DNA of 64,000 nucleotides, taken from Limisphaerales bacterium (GTDB lineage: Bacteria > Verrucomicrobiota > Verrucomicrobiia > Limisphaerales > AAA164-E04). Positions within the stretch are counted from its first letter, which is position 1. Every line of letters starts with the position of its first letter. The stretch lies in the NCBI GenBank assembly GCA_024761205.1, contig JAMASS010000013.1, positions 52,889 through 116,888 on the forward strand. The letters run 5' to 3'. Both the position numbers and the translations under genes were made by a program. Shown here in pieces: positions 34,305 through 43,888 of this stretch. The notes beneath the pieces are model-generated. The model saw only the letters and a list, made by a program, of their open reading frames with translations, had not been told where the DNA came from and did not search any database.

Positions 34305-36754
34305 AACTCGGGCAACATCACAATGGCCCAAAGGATGTCCTCGATAGCGGTTAGGGTGACATCTTCGCTAAAAAGAGCACTACAAACCTCAGTCTCCACT
34401 GGAGTCGGCCCTCTTCCCAAGCCCGTCCAAAACAGCTGCTCGACCAATTCGCTCGGCTGCCCAACATAGAACTCAAGCAAATCTGCTGCGATCTTCGAGA
34501 GCCGCGCCGCTAACGTGACTCCATTTGTCAATTCCAGTGCTTGGAGAGTCGTGGCGTGCGACCTGCGATCAGTCACTACTTGTTCACGATTGGGTCGGCC
34601 CAATGCCCGAGTCAAAGGGTCCGAAGCAACCAGAGAGGCTCGGATCGTTCCGGATTGAGCCACTGCATTCAAGTTCGCAACCAGCTGGGACTCAATGTCA
34701 ATGAGGCCGCCAGCGGCATCACCCAACTCGACGACCCTACTCCAACCAAAAGTTTCCAAGGTTTCGCCGGCCCATCCAGAAAAGGAGCCCGCGCGGGAAA
34801 TCCACGTATCATCGGTTCCGAGATATCGCATCACACCGCCAGTTGGTCCGCCATCTGAAAGACTAATTAGTGCAAACGCTGCAGTGCTTCCCGTTTCATC
34901 GCCTCGTTTCGTCGCCTTCAGTGCGATCAAATTCGACCCTTTTACCAGACGATCCTGAATGTCAAACCGGAACACCTTTGCTCTCCGATTACCTCGACCA
35001 ACTCGCTCCCCATTGACAAATAATTCGAAGGAATCATCCGCAGCCACATGAGCATTGCTCCTTGTGGGCAACTTATTCACTCGGAAGCGCTTACGAAAAA
35101 CCATCTCGCGTGATTCAACATCTTTGATTCCCTGAAACGCTATCCATTTTGCATGACCAACGCTCTTCCTAAGGGAATCCCGATGTTCAATTGACTGCCC
35201 AGCACTCAAATCGATCTCACTGTTGGCCGGGGTTTGGAAACGGCGTCCGGAAAACGAACCCAAGGCATCCACAAATTGTTCCGCAGTCATTCGACGAACC
35301 CACGGCCCGCGAAATGTCTCAGCCGATTCCAACCGCTCGGAGACCGGCTGAGACGGTAATCGGTAAGCGTTAGAGGTGAGCAGCAACGACATCGTCTGTT
35401 TGAGATCGTAGCCATGGTCCACCAAATCGGCTGCCAGCCAATCCAACAGCTCCGGATGCCAGGAAGGTTGCTCCATGTCGTCAAGGGTTGGCACTAGCCC
35501 ACGGCCGAAGAACTTCGCCCATAGCCGGTTGACAATCGTACGGCTCAGCCGACCGTTCTCATCTTTGGTCAAAAGGTCCGCCAAGGCCTCCATTCGATCC
35601 CGCCTCGGCGCCGTCGAATCGATCGCACCCAATTCCGGATGGAGGAACTTGACCTGAGCCGTCTTTCCCAACGGTTTGTCACACTGGAACATCTCCATTG
35701 GTCCCTCGGCAAATATGCTCGCCATCCCGTAGGCGTCATTCAGGCTCCAATCGTTAACAAAACTATCGTGACACGAAGCGCATTTGAGGTTCACGCCCAT
35801 GAATACTTGGCTGACATTCTGGGCCGCCTGCATGGTGGGCGCCTGACTCGCGTTGACAACACCCCGCCAGATAATTCCCTTAATGAACCCCTCGGCTCCC
35901 GGTGCTTCGGTGACTAGGCTCCGCACGAAGGCGTCATACGGCAGATTGCAGGCAAGCGACTCATAGAGCCAAGAGGAGATTTGCTTCCGTCCACCATCAA
36001 TGAAACCAGTGCCACGATAGTCATTCCGCAGCAAATCGTTCCAAAATGTCAGCCAATGCTCCGCATAATTCTGACGATCTGCCAGTAGTCGCCCGACTAG
36101 GCGCTCCCGTTTGTCCGGTCGACGATCCGCTAAGAATACCTTCAAATCTGTAACCGGAGGAACCAGCCCAATGATATCCAGATAAACGCGCCGGGCATAG
36201 GTTCGATCACCAACCGGTTCTGGCGGAACAAATCCCACATCTTCAAAATAGGACGCTAGAAATGCGTCTACAGGGTGCCCCTCCGCCTCTGGGACGGAGG
36301 GGCGACGGGGCTTGAGGTTCAGCGAAGGTTTTCGAGCAAAACTGATGGATTCATCCCACGGCAGCCCTCGATCGATCCATGCCCGAATCAAGCTAACTTC
36401 ATGATCCGTCAAGCGTGAACCCTTCTGCGGCATCACATTGTCGGGATCGAGACCGGCCACCAATTCCACCAAATAGCTCGCTCCGCTATTCCCGTGCTCG
36501 ACTGCCGGTCCGGAGTCCGCTTCCTGCAAAATCATCTGCCGGTCATCCAAGTTGAACCCGCCCTTATCTTTGCCCTTGCCATGGCACTTGACACATTTCG
36601 ACTCAAGAATCGGTGCAATATCCCGCCTAAAATCGATCTCGCCAGTAAACGCTTCTGGAAGTTCGGCAGTAAGCGCGGTCGAAACAACCATTCCCCATAG
36701 GCATCCGACTTGAACCAGCCGGTGAACAGGTAGCAGTAAAGAGCCAAGTGTCAT
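34289..36754 (-). CDS. PSCyt1-DUF1549-DUF1553 protein with an inserted sugar-binding-like domain
   Basis: I prefer the ATG at 36754 (a GTG at 36817 would add 21 residues); residue numbers here count from the GTG. A signal peptide is followed by a cytochrome-like PSCyt1 domain with the heme motif CVKCH (75-79) and the expected later Met (NVMP, 127-130). DUF1549 covers about 175-385, with a second pair of conserved cysteines in CASCH (346-350). DUF1553 starts near 405 and resumes near 710 to the end. Between about 555 and 700 lies a beta-rich segment (FRKRFRVNKLP, ADDSFELFVNGERVG, LVKGSNLIALKAT) resembling the N-terminal jelly-roll of alpha-L-rhamnosidases. Role unknown; partners are usually DUF1501 proteins, here 31 kb away. 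Confidence 0.88.
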   Translation of the reverse strand: MTLGSLLLPVHRLVQVGCLWGMVVSTALTAELPEAFTGEIDFRRDIAPILESKCVKCHGKGKDKGGFNLDDRQMILQEADSGPAVEHGNSGASYLVELVAGLDPDNVMPQKGSRLTDHEVSLIRAWIDRGLPWDESISFARKPSLNLKPRRPSVPEAEGHPVDAFLASYFEDVGFVPPEPVGDRTYARRVYLDIIGLVPPVTDLKVFLADRRPDKRERLVGRLLADRQNYAEHWLTFWNDLLRNDYRGTGFIDGGRKQISSWLYESLACNLPYDAFVRSLVTEAPGAEGFIKGIIWRGVVNASQAPTMQAAQNVSQVFMGVNLKCASCHDSFVNDWSLNDAYGMASIFAEGPMEMFQCDKPLGKTAQVKFLHPELGAIDSTAPRRDRMEALADLLTKDENGRLSRTIVNRLWAKFFGRGLVPTLDDMEQPSWHPELLDWLAADLVDHGYDLKQTMSLLLTSNAYRLPSQPVSERLESAETFRGPWVRRMTAEQFVDALGSFSGRRFQTPANSEIDLSAGQSIEHRDSLRKSVGHAKWIAFQGIKDVESREMVFRKRFRVNKLPTRSNAHVAADDSFELFVNGERVGRGNRRAKVFRFDIQDRLVKGSNLIALKATKRGDETGSTAAFALISLSDGGPTGGVMRYLGTDDTWISRAGSFSGWAGETLETFGWSRVVELGDAAGGLIDIESQLVANLNAVAQSGTIRASLVASDPLTRALGRPNREQVVTDRRSHATTLQALELTNGVTLAARLSKIAADLLEFYVGQPSELVEQLFWTGLGRGPTPVETEVCSALFSEDVTLTAIEDILWAIVMLPEFQLIL

Positions 36755-36873
36755 TGCGAAAAAGTCTAATGCCGAAGAAATTAGAGAACAGCGGAAAATG
36801 ACAGAACCCGCGCGCACCGTCCCTCAGACTAATCAACCTGGCAATTGCCAACAGAACGATCAATGACTAGGAT

Positions 36874-38007
36874 GTGAAAAGGAAACTGAGCAGGCAGCTG
36901 CTCAATCAAATGATCAGCGAAGAGAACCAACAAGCCACACCAAATGTTGGCAAACTGAATGGCAGCGAACTCATTCTCGACTATGGATCGCCGCAGATGG
37001 AATGGGAGCATCTCAGAACTCGAGTAGGGGTTCTCGAACTATCATCTCGCGGCAGAGTTTGCTTATTGGGCGAGGATCGACACCGCTTTCTAAACGGCCA
37101 GGTGACGAACAATGTTCGCGACCTAGCAGACGCAACCGGATGTTATACCCTAATCACCAACAACAAAGGAATTATCTGGGGTGATGCGAATGTCTATCGA
37201 TTACCCGAAGAGCTTCTCCTTGACCTAGAGCCAGGCTTCACCAAGCAATTTTCGGATCATCTTGAGAAGTATATCGTTGCCGATGACGTCGAAATCGTCG
37301 ACACCTCGCCCCACTTCGGATTGATCTCGATTCAAGGTCCTTTGGCAGACGAACTCCTCGGAACACTGGAGCCAGATTCCCTAGATCAACGCCCGGCAAA
37401 GCCCTACAACATTATGCAAAGGACAAGCGAAGAGCTCGGCGATTACTATATCGCAAACCACCCTCGGATCAGATCCAAGGGCTACGATATTTTCGTCCCC
37501 CATGACTCTCTACCAGAACTCCAGCGGCGCCTACTAGCTCAAGTTCTACCGCTCGGAGGCGGCCTCTGCGGCTGGAGCAGTCTGGAAACACTTCGAATCG
37601 AAATGGGAATCCCTCGATTTCCCATCGATATGACGCCTTCAATCCTCGCGCCTGAACTCGGCTTGGAGGAACGCATGATCAGCTACTCCAAAGGTTGCTA
37701 CATCGGTCAGGAAGTCATCAATCGGATCAGGAGCATCGGCCGAGTGAATCGACACCTGGTCGGAATCATTTTTGACTCCGAATCCGGTGACATCTTAGGT
37801 ACAAGTGGCACCATCCAAAACCAGCAAAAATCGGCTGGCTTTGTCACCAGCACCGCCTTCTCTCACGCCCTAGGGCGCACAATCGGGCTAGGGTTTGTCA
37901 AACGAGGCCACTCACAGTCGGGGACTTCCCTTGAGTTCCATCCCAACGAACAGGATAAAAGCTACGAGGTGGCAGTGTCCGACCTACCGTTCTATCCACC
38001 CCGGTGA
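36874..38007 (+). CDS. ygfZ: YgfZ/GcvT-family folate-binding protein
   Basis: A 377-residue member of the YgfZ/IBA57 group, tetrahydrofolate-dependent helpers for iron-sulfur cluster maturation. The signature KGCYIGQE (273-280), with the conserved cysteine, is present; a GVLELSSRGRVCLLGEDR stretch opens the GcvT domain (52-69). It is longer than the E. coli protein and lacks other glycine-cleavage genes as neighbours, so a role in glycine cleavage is unlikely. The start is GTG at 36874; an internal Met 13 is also possible. It converges with a Fur-family gene 10 bases away. Confidence 0.86.
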   Translation: MKRKLSRQLLNQMISEENQQATPNVGKLNGSELILDYGSPQMEWEHLRTRVGVLELSSRGRVCLLGEDRHRFLNGQVTNNVRDLADATGCYTLITNNKGIIWGDANVYRLPEELLLDLEPGFTKQFSDHLEKYIVADDVEIVDTSPHFGLISIQGPLADELLGTLEPDSLDQRPAKPYNIMQRTSEELGDYYIANHPRIRSKGYDIFVPHDSLPELQRRLLAQVLPLGGGLCGWSSLETLRIEMGIPRFPIDMTPSILAPELGLEERMISYSKGCYIGQEVINRIRSIGRVNRHLVGIIFDSESGDILGTSGTIQNQQKSAGFVTSTAFSHALGRTIGLGFVKRGHSQSGTSLEFHPNEQDKSYEVAVSDLPFYPPR

Positions 38008-38017
38008 CAGACCGGTT

Positions 38018-38494
38018 TTAGTGGCAGTCCTTGTTGCGGCAACTTCCGAGCTTCTTCAGTTCTTCGCAGTTGGCCGTGATCTGAATCCGCTGCGATTTCA
38101 GGCTAAAACCAAGATTATGCGTAATCTCATCCTCGAGCTGCTCAATTTTCTCACTCTCGAACTCGACAATGCGTTCACAGTCCTGGCAGATGATGTGGTT
38201 GTGATTGGGGTGGTCTGCATAGTTGGGATCGTAGAACTTGTAATCCTTGCCAAAATCCATCTCGCGAACCAAACCGCTCTCCGTTAAAAGGGGAAGCGTT
38301 CGATAAACCGTCGCCCGGGAAACCGAATGGTCCTTTTCTCTGGACCATTCGAGCAACTGCTCAGCCGTAAAGTGCTCTTCCGTACGGAAGACTGTGTCAA
38401 TGATGGCCATCCTTTGCATCGTCAGCCTAAGTCCCTTGGCCTCAATGAACTCAAGAAATTTCTCTTTCGCCGATTTGCGATCTTCAGACGACAC
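38018..38494 (-). CDS. Fur-family metal-responsive repressor
   Basis: A 158-residue Fur-type regulator. The DNA-binding helices contain GLRLTMQRMAIIDTVF (21-36) and SVSRATVYRTLPLLTESGLV (near 57-76). The metal site histidine stretch HPNHNHIICQDCERIVEFE (near 92-110) and the structural zinc cysteines CQDC and C-terminal CRNKDC are present. It should repress genes in response to metal or peroxide; which (Fur, Zur, PerR) cannot be decided. In its control region to 38586, no clear palindromic operator was identified. Confidence 0.92.
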   Translation of the reverse strand: MSSEDRKSAKEKFLEFIEAKGLRLTMQRMAIIDTVFRTEEHFTAEQLLEWSREKDHSVSRATVYRTLPLLTESGLVREMDFGKDYKFYDPNYADHPNHNHIICQDCERIVEFESEKIEQLEDEITHNLGFSLKSQRIQITANCEELKKLGSCRNKDCH

Positions 38495-38835
38495 AACCAG
38501 AGTATAGGACGACCATTTGGCAAGTCAACGCACCTTTGGATCAAGCATCACCGATGCTCTGAGTCTCCACGTTCTCCAATAGCTAGATGGGCAGATCAAC
38601 GTATGTGCACCGCAAACAACGAATCAGCCAACACACCGAATTCTTGAAGAAACACCCGGAATACAGCCTCCAAAAAGATACCATCCTGCTCCTACCGGAA
38701 CAGCCAGCGTCCGGCCACCTTGTTAATACAGCCCAAGCCTCACCACCCAGCCTCCAAATGCCAACCAAGGCATGAAATACACCAGCCATAAACTCTTCCC
38801 TTCATTTCATATCCGAACTCTCTTTAATTCTCAAT
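38495..38835. other. Gap upstream of the Fur gene and AIM24 relic
   Basis: Contains the promoter region of the minus-strand Fur-family gene (upstream of 38494) and about 180 bases of small overlapping open frames on both strands (38583-38789) with no motif or ribosome site. I see no gene or obvious operator. Confidence 0.3.
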
Positions 38836-39640
38836 ATGACGTTGAGAAACCCCAATGAAGACGAATTTGAAATCATTGACTCCGTTCAGCCCAATGACAG
38901 TGCAGTCACTGAAGTGATTCAGCACCATCAACTTGAGGAATCCTCCGATATTCGTATGGCTGAAAACCTATTTTCCACCGCCCAAAGCGAGATGAAACTC
39001 AAGATAGTGCGTATCCGACTCAACAACTCCCACGTTCGTGTGGAGCCCAGTGCCCTCTACTATATGAAAGGGATCTTGAGATCAGAGCCAGCACGGCAGA
39101 GGCTTTCTCAAAGGCCTAGCACGAAAATTCACCTCCGGCGAAAGCTTTTCGTGAACGAAATTCGCGGCAGTAGCGAAATCTATCTGGAACCCACCTTCGG
39201 CCATTATCTTTTTGCATCAAATCAATGCCTCTGAAGAGGGGGAGGCCATCGCCGACAAAGGCCTCTTCTACGCCGGTACGGGCAGGACTAAATATCACGG
39301 CCACCACCCAAAAGGACATCGCATCAGCCGTCCTAGAGCAGGAAGGCTTCTTCCAAACCAGAATTGCCGGCACCGGAATCGCCATCCTCCACTCTCTCGC
39401 ACCACAACGCGAAATTCGGCGACTCGACATAGGCAATAATAATCTGTGGGTCGATGAGAATTTTGTCCTCATGCGGAGCGAGTCGGCCAAGTTCCGGGTT
39501 GAAAAAAGCAGCAAATCCTGACTCGCAACATCGATATCCGGGGAGCGGTTGCTCCAAACCTTTGAAGGAATGGGCTTCGTTTGGATTACACCGACTCCAG
39601 GAGTCTACGAATGACTTGCCAGCAACCAGACCCCAAAATC
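38836..39640 (+). pseudogene. AIM24-family protein, decayed
   Basis: Read across frames, this is a relic of a second AIM24-type gene. It starts DEFEIIDSVQPNDSAV, then FEVIQ-like AVTEVIQHHQLEESSDI and a MAENLFSTAQSEMKLKIVRI block (about 38960-39010), RLNNSHVRVEPSALYYMKG, and LFVNEIRGSSEIYLEPTFGH to about 39205. After a frameshift it goes on as ITATTQKDIASAVLEQEGFF, QTRIAGTGIAILHS, and VDENFVLMRSESAKFRVEKSS to a stop at 39519. A final frame gives a GERLLQTFEGMGFVWITPT stretch near 39540-39600. It is a different branch from the intact AIM24 at 26731. Confidence 0.85.
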
Positions 39641-39881
39641 TCGAGGTGCCACTAGGAAGCCACAACACACAGCCCGAGAGCCTGCCGAGCTAAGCGTTAC
39701 CAAAAATTTTGAGGACGTCGCGATCTCGTGAGCACAGTCCGCGCCGACAGCCGTTGATTCTGAGCCAAATTGCCCCTGCACAAAAAACGTGACCGGTAGC
39801 CACGCTGCCACATCGGACGAAACATCCAACACCACAGATAGAAAATCCTATCCCACCCGCTGTTAGAGAGATACCAAATCC

Positions 39882-40244
39882 CTAAAGCGCAGCCAATCGT
39901 TCTTTGACGGCAGCCAACTGATCCTCGCTCATCTCACTCGCCACGCTGTCTCGATTCTTAACCGCCTTGCGGTCTCCTTGTTCCGCAGCTTGATAGAACC
40001 AAAAATACGCCTCACTAAGGTCTCGCCTCACTCCATCTCCCGTGGCATACCGAGCACCAAGATTGTTCTGCGCGAGCTTATGTCCCTGCTCTGCCGCCAA
40101 ACGCAACCAGCAAAGCGCCTCAACATCATCAAGCGGCAATCCCATTCCAATCGCCTGACGCCACCCCATTTCATACTGCGCCTCACAATCGCCCCTTTCG
40201 GCCTTGGCTCGCAACGCCTCCACCTGCTCTTCAGAAAATTTCAC
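39882..40244 (-). CDS. Sel1-repeat protein (small)
   Basis: A 120-residue cytoplasmic helical protein without signal peptide. Two Sel1-like repeats are visible: AERGDCEAQYEMGWRQAIG (15-33) with EALCWLRLAAEQGHKLAQ, and NLGARYATGDGVRRD followed by EAYFWFYQAAEQGDRKA. Such repeats bind other proteins; no function can be given. It is the last gene of a minus-strand group, 30 bases after the large TPR/FG-GAP gene, and is likely co-transcribed with it. Confidence 0.85.
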   Translation of the reverse strand: MKFSEEQVEALRAKAERGDCEAQYEMGWRQAIGMGLPLDDVEALCWLRLAAEQGHKLAQNNLGARYATGDGVRRDLSEAYFWFYQAAEQGDRKAVKNRDSVASEMSEDQLAAVKERLAAL

Positions 40245-40274
40245 TAACCGACCCCTCCATACTGATTCATGGCA

Positions 40275-43200
40275 TCATTCTGGATCCCTCGCAACCGAGC
40301 GTCGCAAAGTAAATTGCCCCACCCAACGCGTGTTGTATTCCTCCTGCCAATCGCTGCTCACCGTATCGGGCCGCGGCTGCTCCCCATAGCGCTGATCATC
40401 CATCCCGTGCCAAGGAATCGGTTCTACAGTCCAGCCCTTCACTACATGCGGATCCGCGTCCTTATCCCAACCGCTGGTAAACAAATAGAAATTGCGTTGC
40501 ATCCCGCTCGCCTGCTTTGGGATCGAATCAGCAGGAAAACGCAAGGTCAATTCGTCCCCCCCATTCAGAATTACCAATCGATCATCCTTAGCATCGACCA
40601 GATCATTCACATCGCCGTAACGTGTGCACCAGCCTGAGGGTGTGATCAGCCAGGGGGCCTTCATTTTCACCCGCCCATAGTCCGGGCTCAACGGACGCTC
40701 CCAAGGCAGATCCTGATACTCGCTAAACCCTCGCCAATGAAGTTCCGCCTCACTCGGCTTAAAGACATGCTGAACGACATCGTCCCCGCGGTACTTTTCC
40801 ATCAACACAATCCGGTCCCAATGAATCTCAAATCCCATAGCCAGTCGGATTCTCCGCGCTCCCACCGGAAGCTTTCCCTCCAGATCAACCACGATTGACT
40901 TAGTCTTGCCTGCCGGTGCACCGACCACCACATCGACCGCCGTCCACGACCCAGCATCAAGCTCCACCGACATGACCGGGAAAGGAAATGGGAGATCGGG
41001 GTGATGGGAAGCCCCAATATTCGCCATCCCACCGCCAAACCGCAACCACCCATTCAGCACCAACACTAACGGCCGGTCGGAATCGATCGCCCCAAAATCC
41101 AGATCAATATAAAAAGCCTCGGCCAAGCCTCGGAGTTGTGGCGCCCGCAACGCTACGGGAGAAGCCATCTTCCCATCCACCCGCCGCAGGTTTTCTGTTA
41201 CATCCAAACCATCGCTCCGAACCGCCCTCTGAAGTTCGACCACCGCATGCACTGCCATCAGATCCGCAACTGGAAAGGGCGGGCCCGGTACCAGCTTATT
41301 CGTTGGATGCACCTCAACACCTTTGGGATGGTCCACCGCATAGAGCTTCGCCTCGTCCAGATACAACACCTCCCGCAACTCCTCCGTGACCTGCAGCACA
41401 TAGTCGCCGTCCAGCGGCTTAAAGACATGCTCATCCCCGAGCCGAACAAATTCATCCGTATCCGCCGGGATCAGTTTGCCGGCGGCCATGGGCAGACCCA
41501 ACGGAGCTGCACCCAAAAGATCCGTCACGAATCGAAATCGTTCGCCATCCCAAACATAAAGATAGGGACATGACCCCGTCGGCAATTCCAACTCGGGGAT
41601 CACTAAGACCTCGCATCCTTCAAGGGCGAAATCGGTTGTGGTCACTAGATCACTCCAATGAGGATCAATCGCGTCCACTCTCTGTCGTTTCCCCAATCCA
41701 ATCTCAACCGGAAGCTCGCGGATCATTCGCACCATTCGTAGTCCACCGGAGGTCACCTCCAATTTGACGCCGAGGGCGCTGGGGTTGGAACGATTCCCTT
41801 CGAGCCGAAGCTTGAGCTGCTGATTTTGGTTCCCCCCATCATTCCTGAGAACGCGTAGCGACTGATCGGTTAGGGTCAACAGGAGATCCGTATCACAATC
41901 CCCATCCAAATCAGCCGCCTTCAGCGTGCCGGGTTGCCCGACGCCAACGCGGCCAAACCCCACTGCCTCAGTCGTTTCAACCAAACCCTCCAAGCCTCGA
42001 TTACGCCACATTCGCAGACCACCATTCACAATCGCCAACACATCCAACCAACCGTCGTTGTCGTAATCCAATAATCTGAGTTGCCGAATGCTCGTCGTGT
42101 CAGTGGGCACCGTAATGAGTTCTTCCCCTCCCTGAAGCTTGATCGCCAACCCATCCGCACTAGCAACCACTGCATCGGCCCGCAGATCATTGTTGAGATC
42201 ACCAAGCGCAACAGCTCGTGAAACCGGGAGATCTTGAAAGGTACCACTTTCGCTCAATCCGGCCCCTCGCTGTCGCAGCCATAGCTTGGGTGCCTCTCCC
42301 GACCGAAGCAGGCACAGATCCAACAAATCATCACCATCCCAGTCCTCCAGCACCATCTGCTGAACGTTTTCCAGGCTCGACGGCAGATTGGTCGCCGATG
42401 TCTGATCGATAAACGAGAAGTTCCCTTGATTCCTTAAGTAGATCAACGAGCGGTTGGTTGAGTTCAATCCCAGGATATCAAGCTTTCCAGTCAGATCAAA
42501 GTCCGTCAGAACGGCGTCGCCCAACGACACACCGGCGATCTGTGCAAAAGAACTCGCGTCCGACAACATCCCACTGGTTGAAACTCGAAAAACCTGGGTG
42601 CCAAGATCGCTGAGCAGAATAATGTCTTCCTGTCGCCCACCCATCAGACTAGTCTTATGCTGCAGGTCGCCAATCAGGCACTTGGTATAAGAAGCATTCG
42701 AAATAACTGGGTAAGAAAATTTCTCAGGGATAAAGGTCCCATCACGTTGCAGCAAGAGTTGAAAGCCTTCCGCTTTGTTCCGCACAAAGAGATCCAGCGA
42801 TCCATCGTGCCCGATATCCAACACGCCAACGGGTCCCTCGAACTGCTCGGCGACCTCACCGAGAATCGCCGAGGTCGCCTCGACAAACTCGACCGAAACG
42901 CCCTTCAAATCGGGTTGATCCAACTTGAAAGGAAGGCGCGCCTCGGTATGAACGCACCGCTCGAAGATGGACGGATTGGTAATCACAGCACCCTGCTGTT
43001 CCGCGATCACCTGGTGTCTGGCCAAAGCTTCTTCAGCTCCGGCTTCGTCACCTAGTCGTCTGAGAACCTGACTCAGATTGTAAAATGCAGCGCCATGCTC
43101 GGGATCAAATTGAATGACTTCACGGAACTGAACGGCCGCCGCTTCAAACTGATCCAGTGCCTGGTGGGCACGCCCCAGCTGAAAGCTAACGGCATTAATC

Positions 43201-43679
43201 GTATGATCCAAATCCTTCGCCACCTGCAAAGACTGCAACGCCTCCTCAAAACGTCCCAATCGCAACAAACTGCACCCCAATAAGTAATGCCCCGCCGCCG
43301 ATTGTCGATCTATCTCGATAGCGGCTTCAGCAGCCTTAGCAGCGGCTTTGCCCTGATTATCAATCAGAAACGAGTTGGCCAAATTAAGCGCCGCATCACG
43401 ATCACCGGGATTGAGCCTTAGGGCTCGCTGAAACGATTCGATTGCCTGTTTCGCTCCCGTTCGCCCCTGATCCAGGTAATTTTTGCCCGTGTTCATCACT
43501 TCGATGAACTCCTCCTGAATCTGGACTTTAGTCGCCGCCTCCGAAGGCGAATTCGTGGGTCGACTACTCTTGAAGACAACCAGGAAAATCACCACAACAG
43601 TAGCAACCAGGACCAAAACCATGGCTAACACGGGAATGCCTCCCGCCTTTTTGATGGATGGCTTAGAACTCATCCCCAC
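40275..43679 (-). CDS. Large membrane-anchored TPR and FG-GAP/VCBS-repeat protein
   Basis: A 1134-residue protein. Residues 15-38 are a single membrane helix (or uncleaved signal anchor). Residues 60-230 contain four or five TPR units (for example AIESFQRALRLNPGDRDAAL and FEAAAVQFREVIQFDPEHGA). From about 280 to 660 come FG-GAP/VCBS-type repeats with Asp-rich loops, such as VLDIGHDGSLDLFVRN, DWDGDDLLDLCLL, DYDNDGWLDVLAI and DLDGDCDTDLLLT, expected to bind calcium and fold as a propeller. The C-terminal 420 residues (from about TGSCPYLYVWDGERFRFVTD) are a beta-rich region seen in CRTAC1/ASPIC-like proteins. It may act at the cell surface; the function is unknown. It lies in the sigma/anti-sigma group. 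Confidence 0.85.
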   Translation of the reverse strand: MGMSSKPSIKKAGGIPVLAMVLVLVATVVVIFLVVFKSSRPTNSPSEAATKVQIQEEFIEVMNTGKNYLDQGRTGAKQAIESFQRALRLNPGDRDAALNLANSFLIDNQGKAAAKAAEAAIEIDRQSAAGHYLLGCSLLRLGRFEEALQSLQVAKDLDHTINAVSFQLGRAHQALDQFEAAAVQFREVIQFDPEHGAAFYNLSQVLRRLGDEAGAEEALARHQVIAEQQGAVITNPSIFERCVHTEARLPFKLDQPDLKGVSVEFVEATSAILGEVAEQFEGPVGVLDIGHDGSLDLFVRNKAEGFQLLLQRDGTFIPEKFSYPVISNASYTKCLIGDLQHKTSLMGGRQEDIILLSDLGTQVFRVSTSGMLSDASSFAQIAGVSLGDAVLTDFDLTGKLDILGLNSTNRSLIYLRNQGNFSFIDQTSATNLPSSLENVQQMVLEDWDGDDLLDLCLLRSGEAPKLWLRQRGAGLSESGTFQDLPVSRAVALGDLNNDLRADAVVASADGLAIKLQGGEELITVPTDTTSIRQLRLLDYDNDGWLDVLAIVNGGLRMWRNRGLEGLVETTEAVGFGRVGVGQPGTLKAADLDGDCDTDLLLTLTDQSLRVLRNDGGNQNQQLKLRLEGNRSNPSALGVKLEVTSGGLRMVRMIRELPVEIGLGKRQRVDAIDPHWSDLVTTTDFALEGCEVLVIPELELPTGSCPYLYVWDGERFRFVTDLLGAAPLGLPMAAGKLIPADTDEFVRLGDEHVFKPLDGDYVLQVTEELREVLYLDEAKLYAVDHPKGVEVHPTNKLVPGPPFPVADLMAVHAVVELQRAVRSDGLDVTENLRRVDGKMASPVALRAPQLRGLAEAFYIDLDFGAIDSDRPLVLVLNGWLRFGGGMANIGASHHPDLPFPFPVMSVELDAGSWTAVDVVVGAPAGKTKSIVVDLEGKLPVGARRIRLAMGFEIHWDRIVLMEKYRGDDVVQHVFKPSEAELHWRGFSEYQDLPWERPLSPDYGRVKMKAPWLITPSGWCTRYGDVNDLVDAKDDRLVILNGGDELTLRFPADSIPKQASGMQRNFYLFTSGWDKDADPHVVKGWTVEPIPWHGMDDQRYGEQPRPDTVSSDWQEEYNTRWVGQFTLRRSVARDPE

Positions 43680-43888
43680 AACCTACCGAAGGCCGTCTGA
43701 TCTGCAAGCCTAGCCTAATTCGTAAGAAGTAGGGCAAAACTCCAGCGAGCTGATATCGCCTTACGCGACCTCAAGGATCAGCGAAATTCATTCCGCCAAG
43801 CATTGACATCTTGAAAAAGGATTCCGTCCGCCTTCGCTTCGCTACGGAGGAGACAGCTCGAGGGAGTCTCGCCTCACCCCAATCTTCC

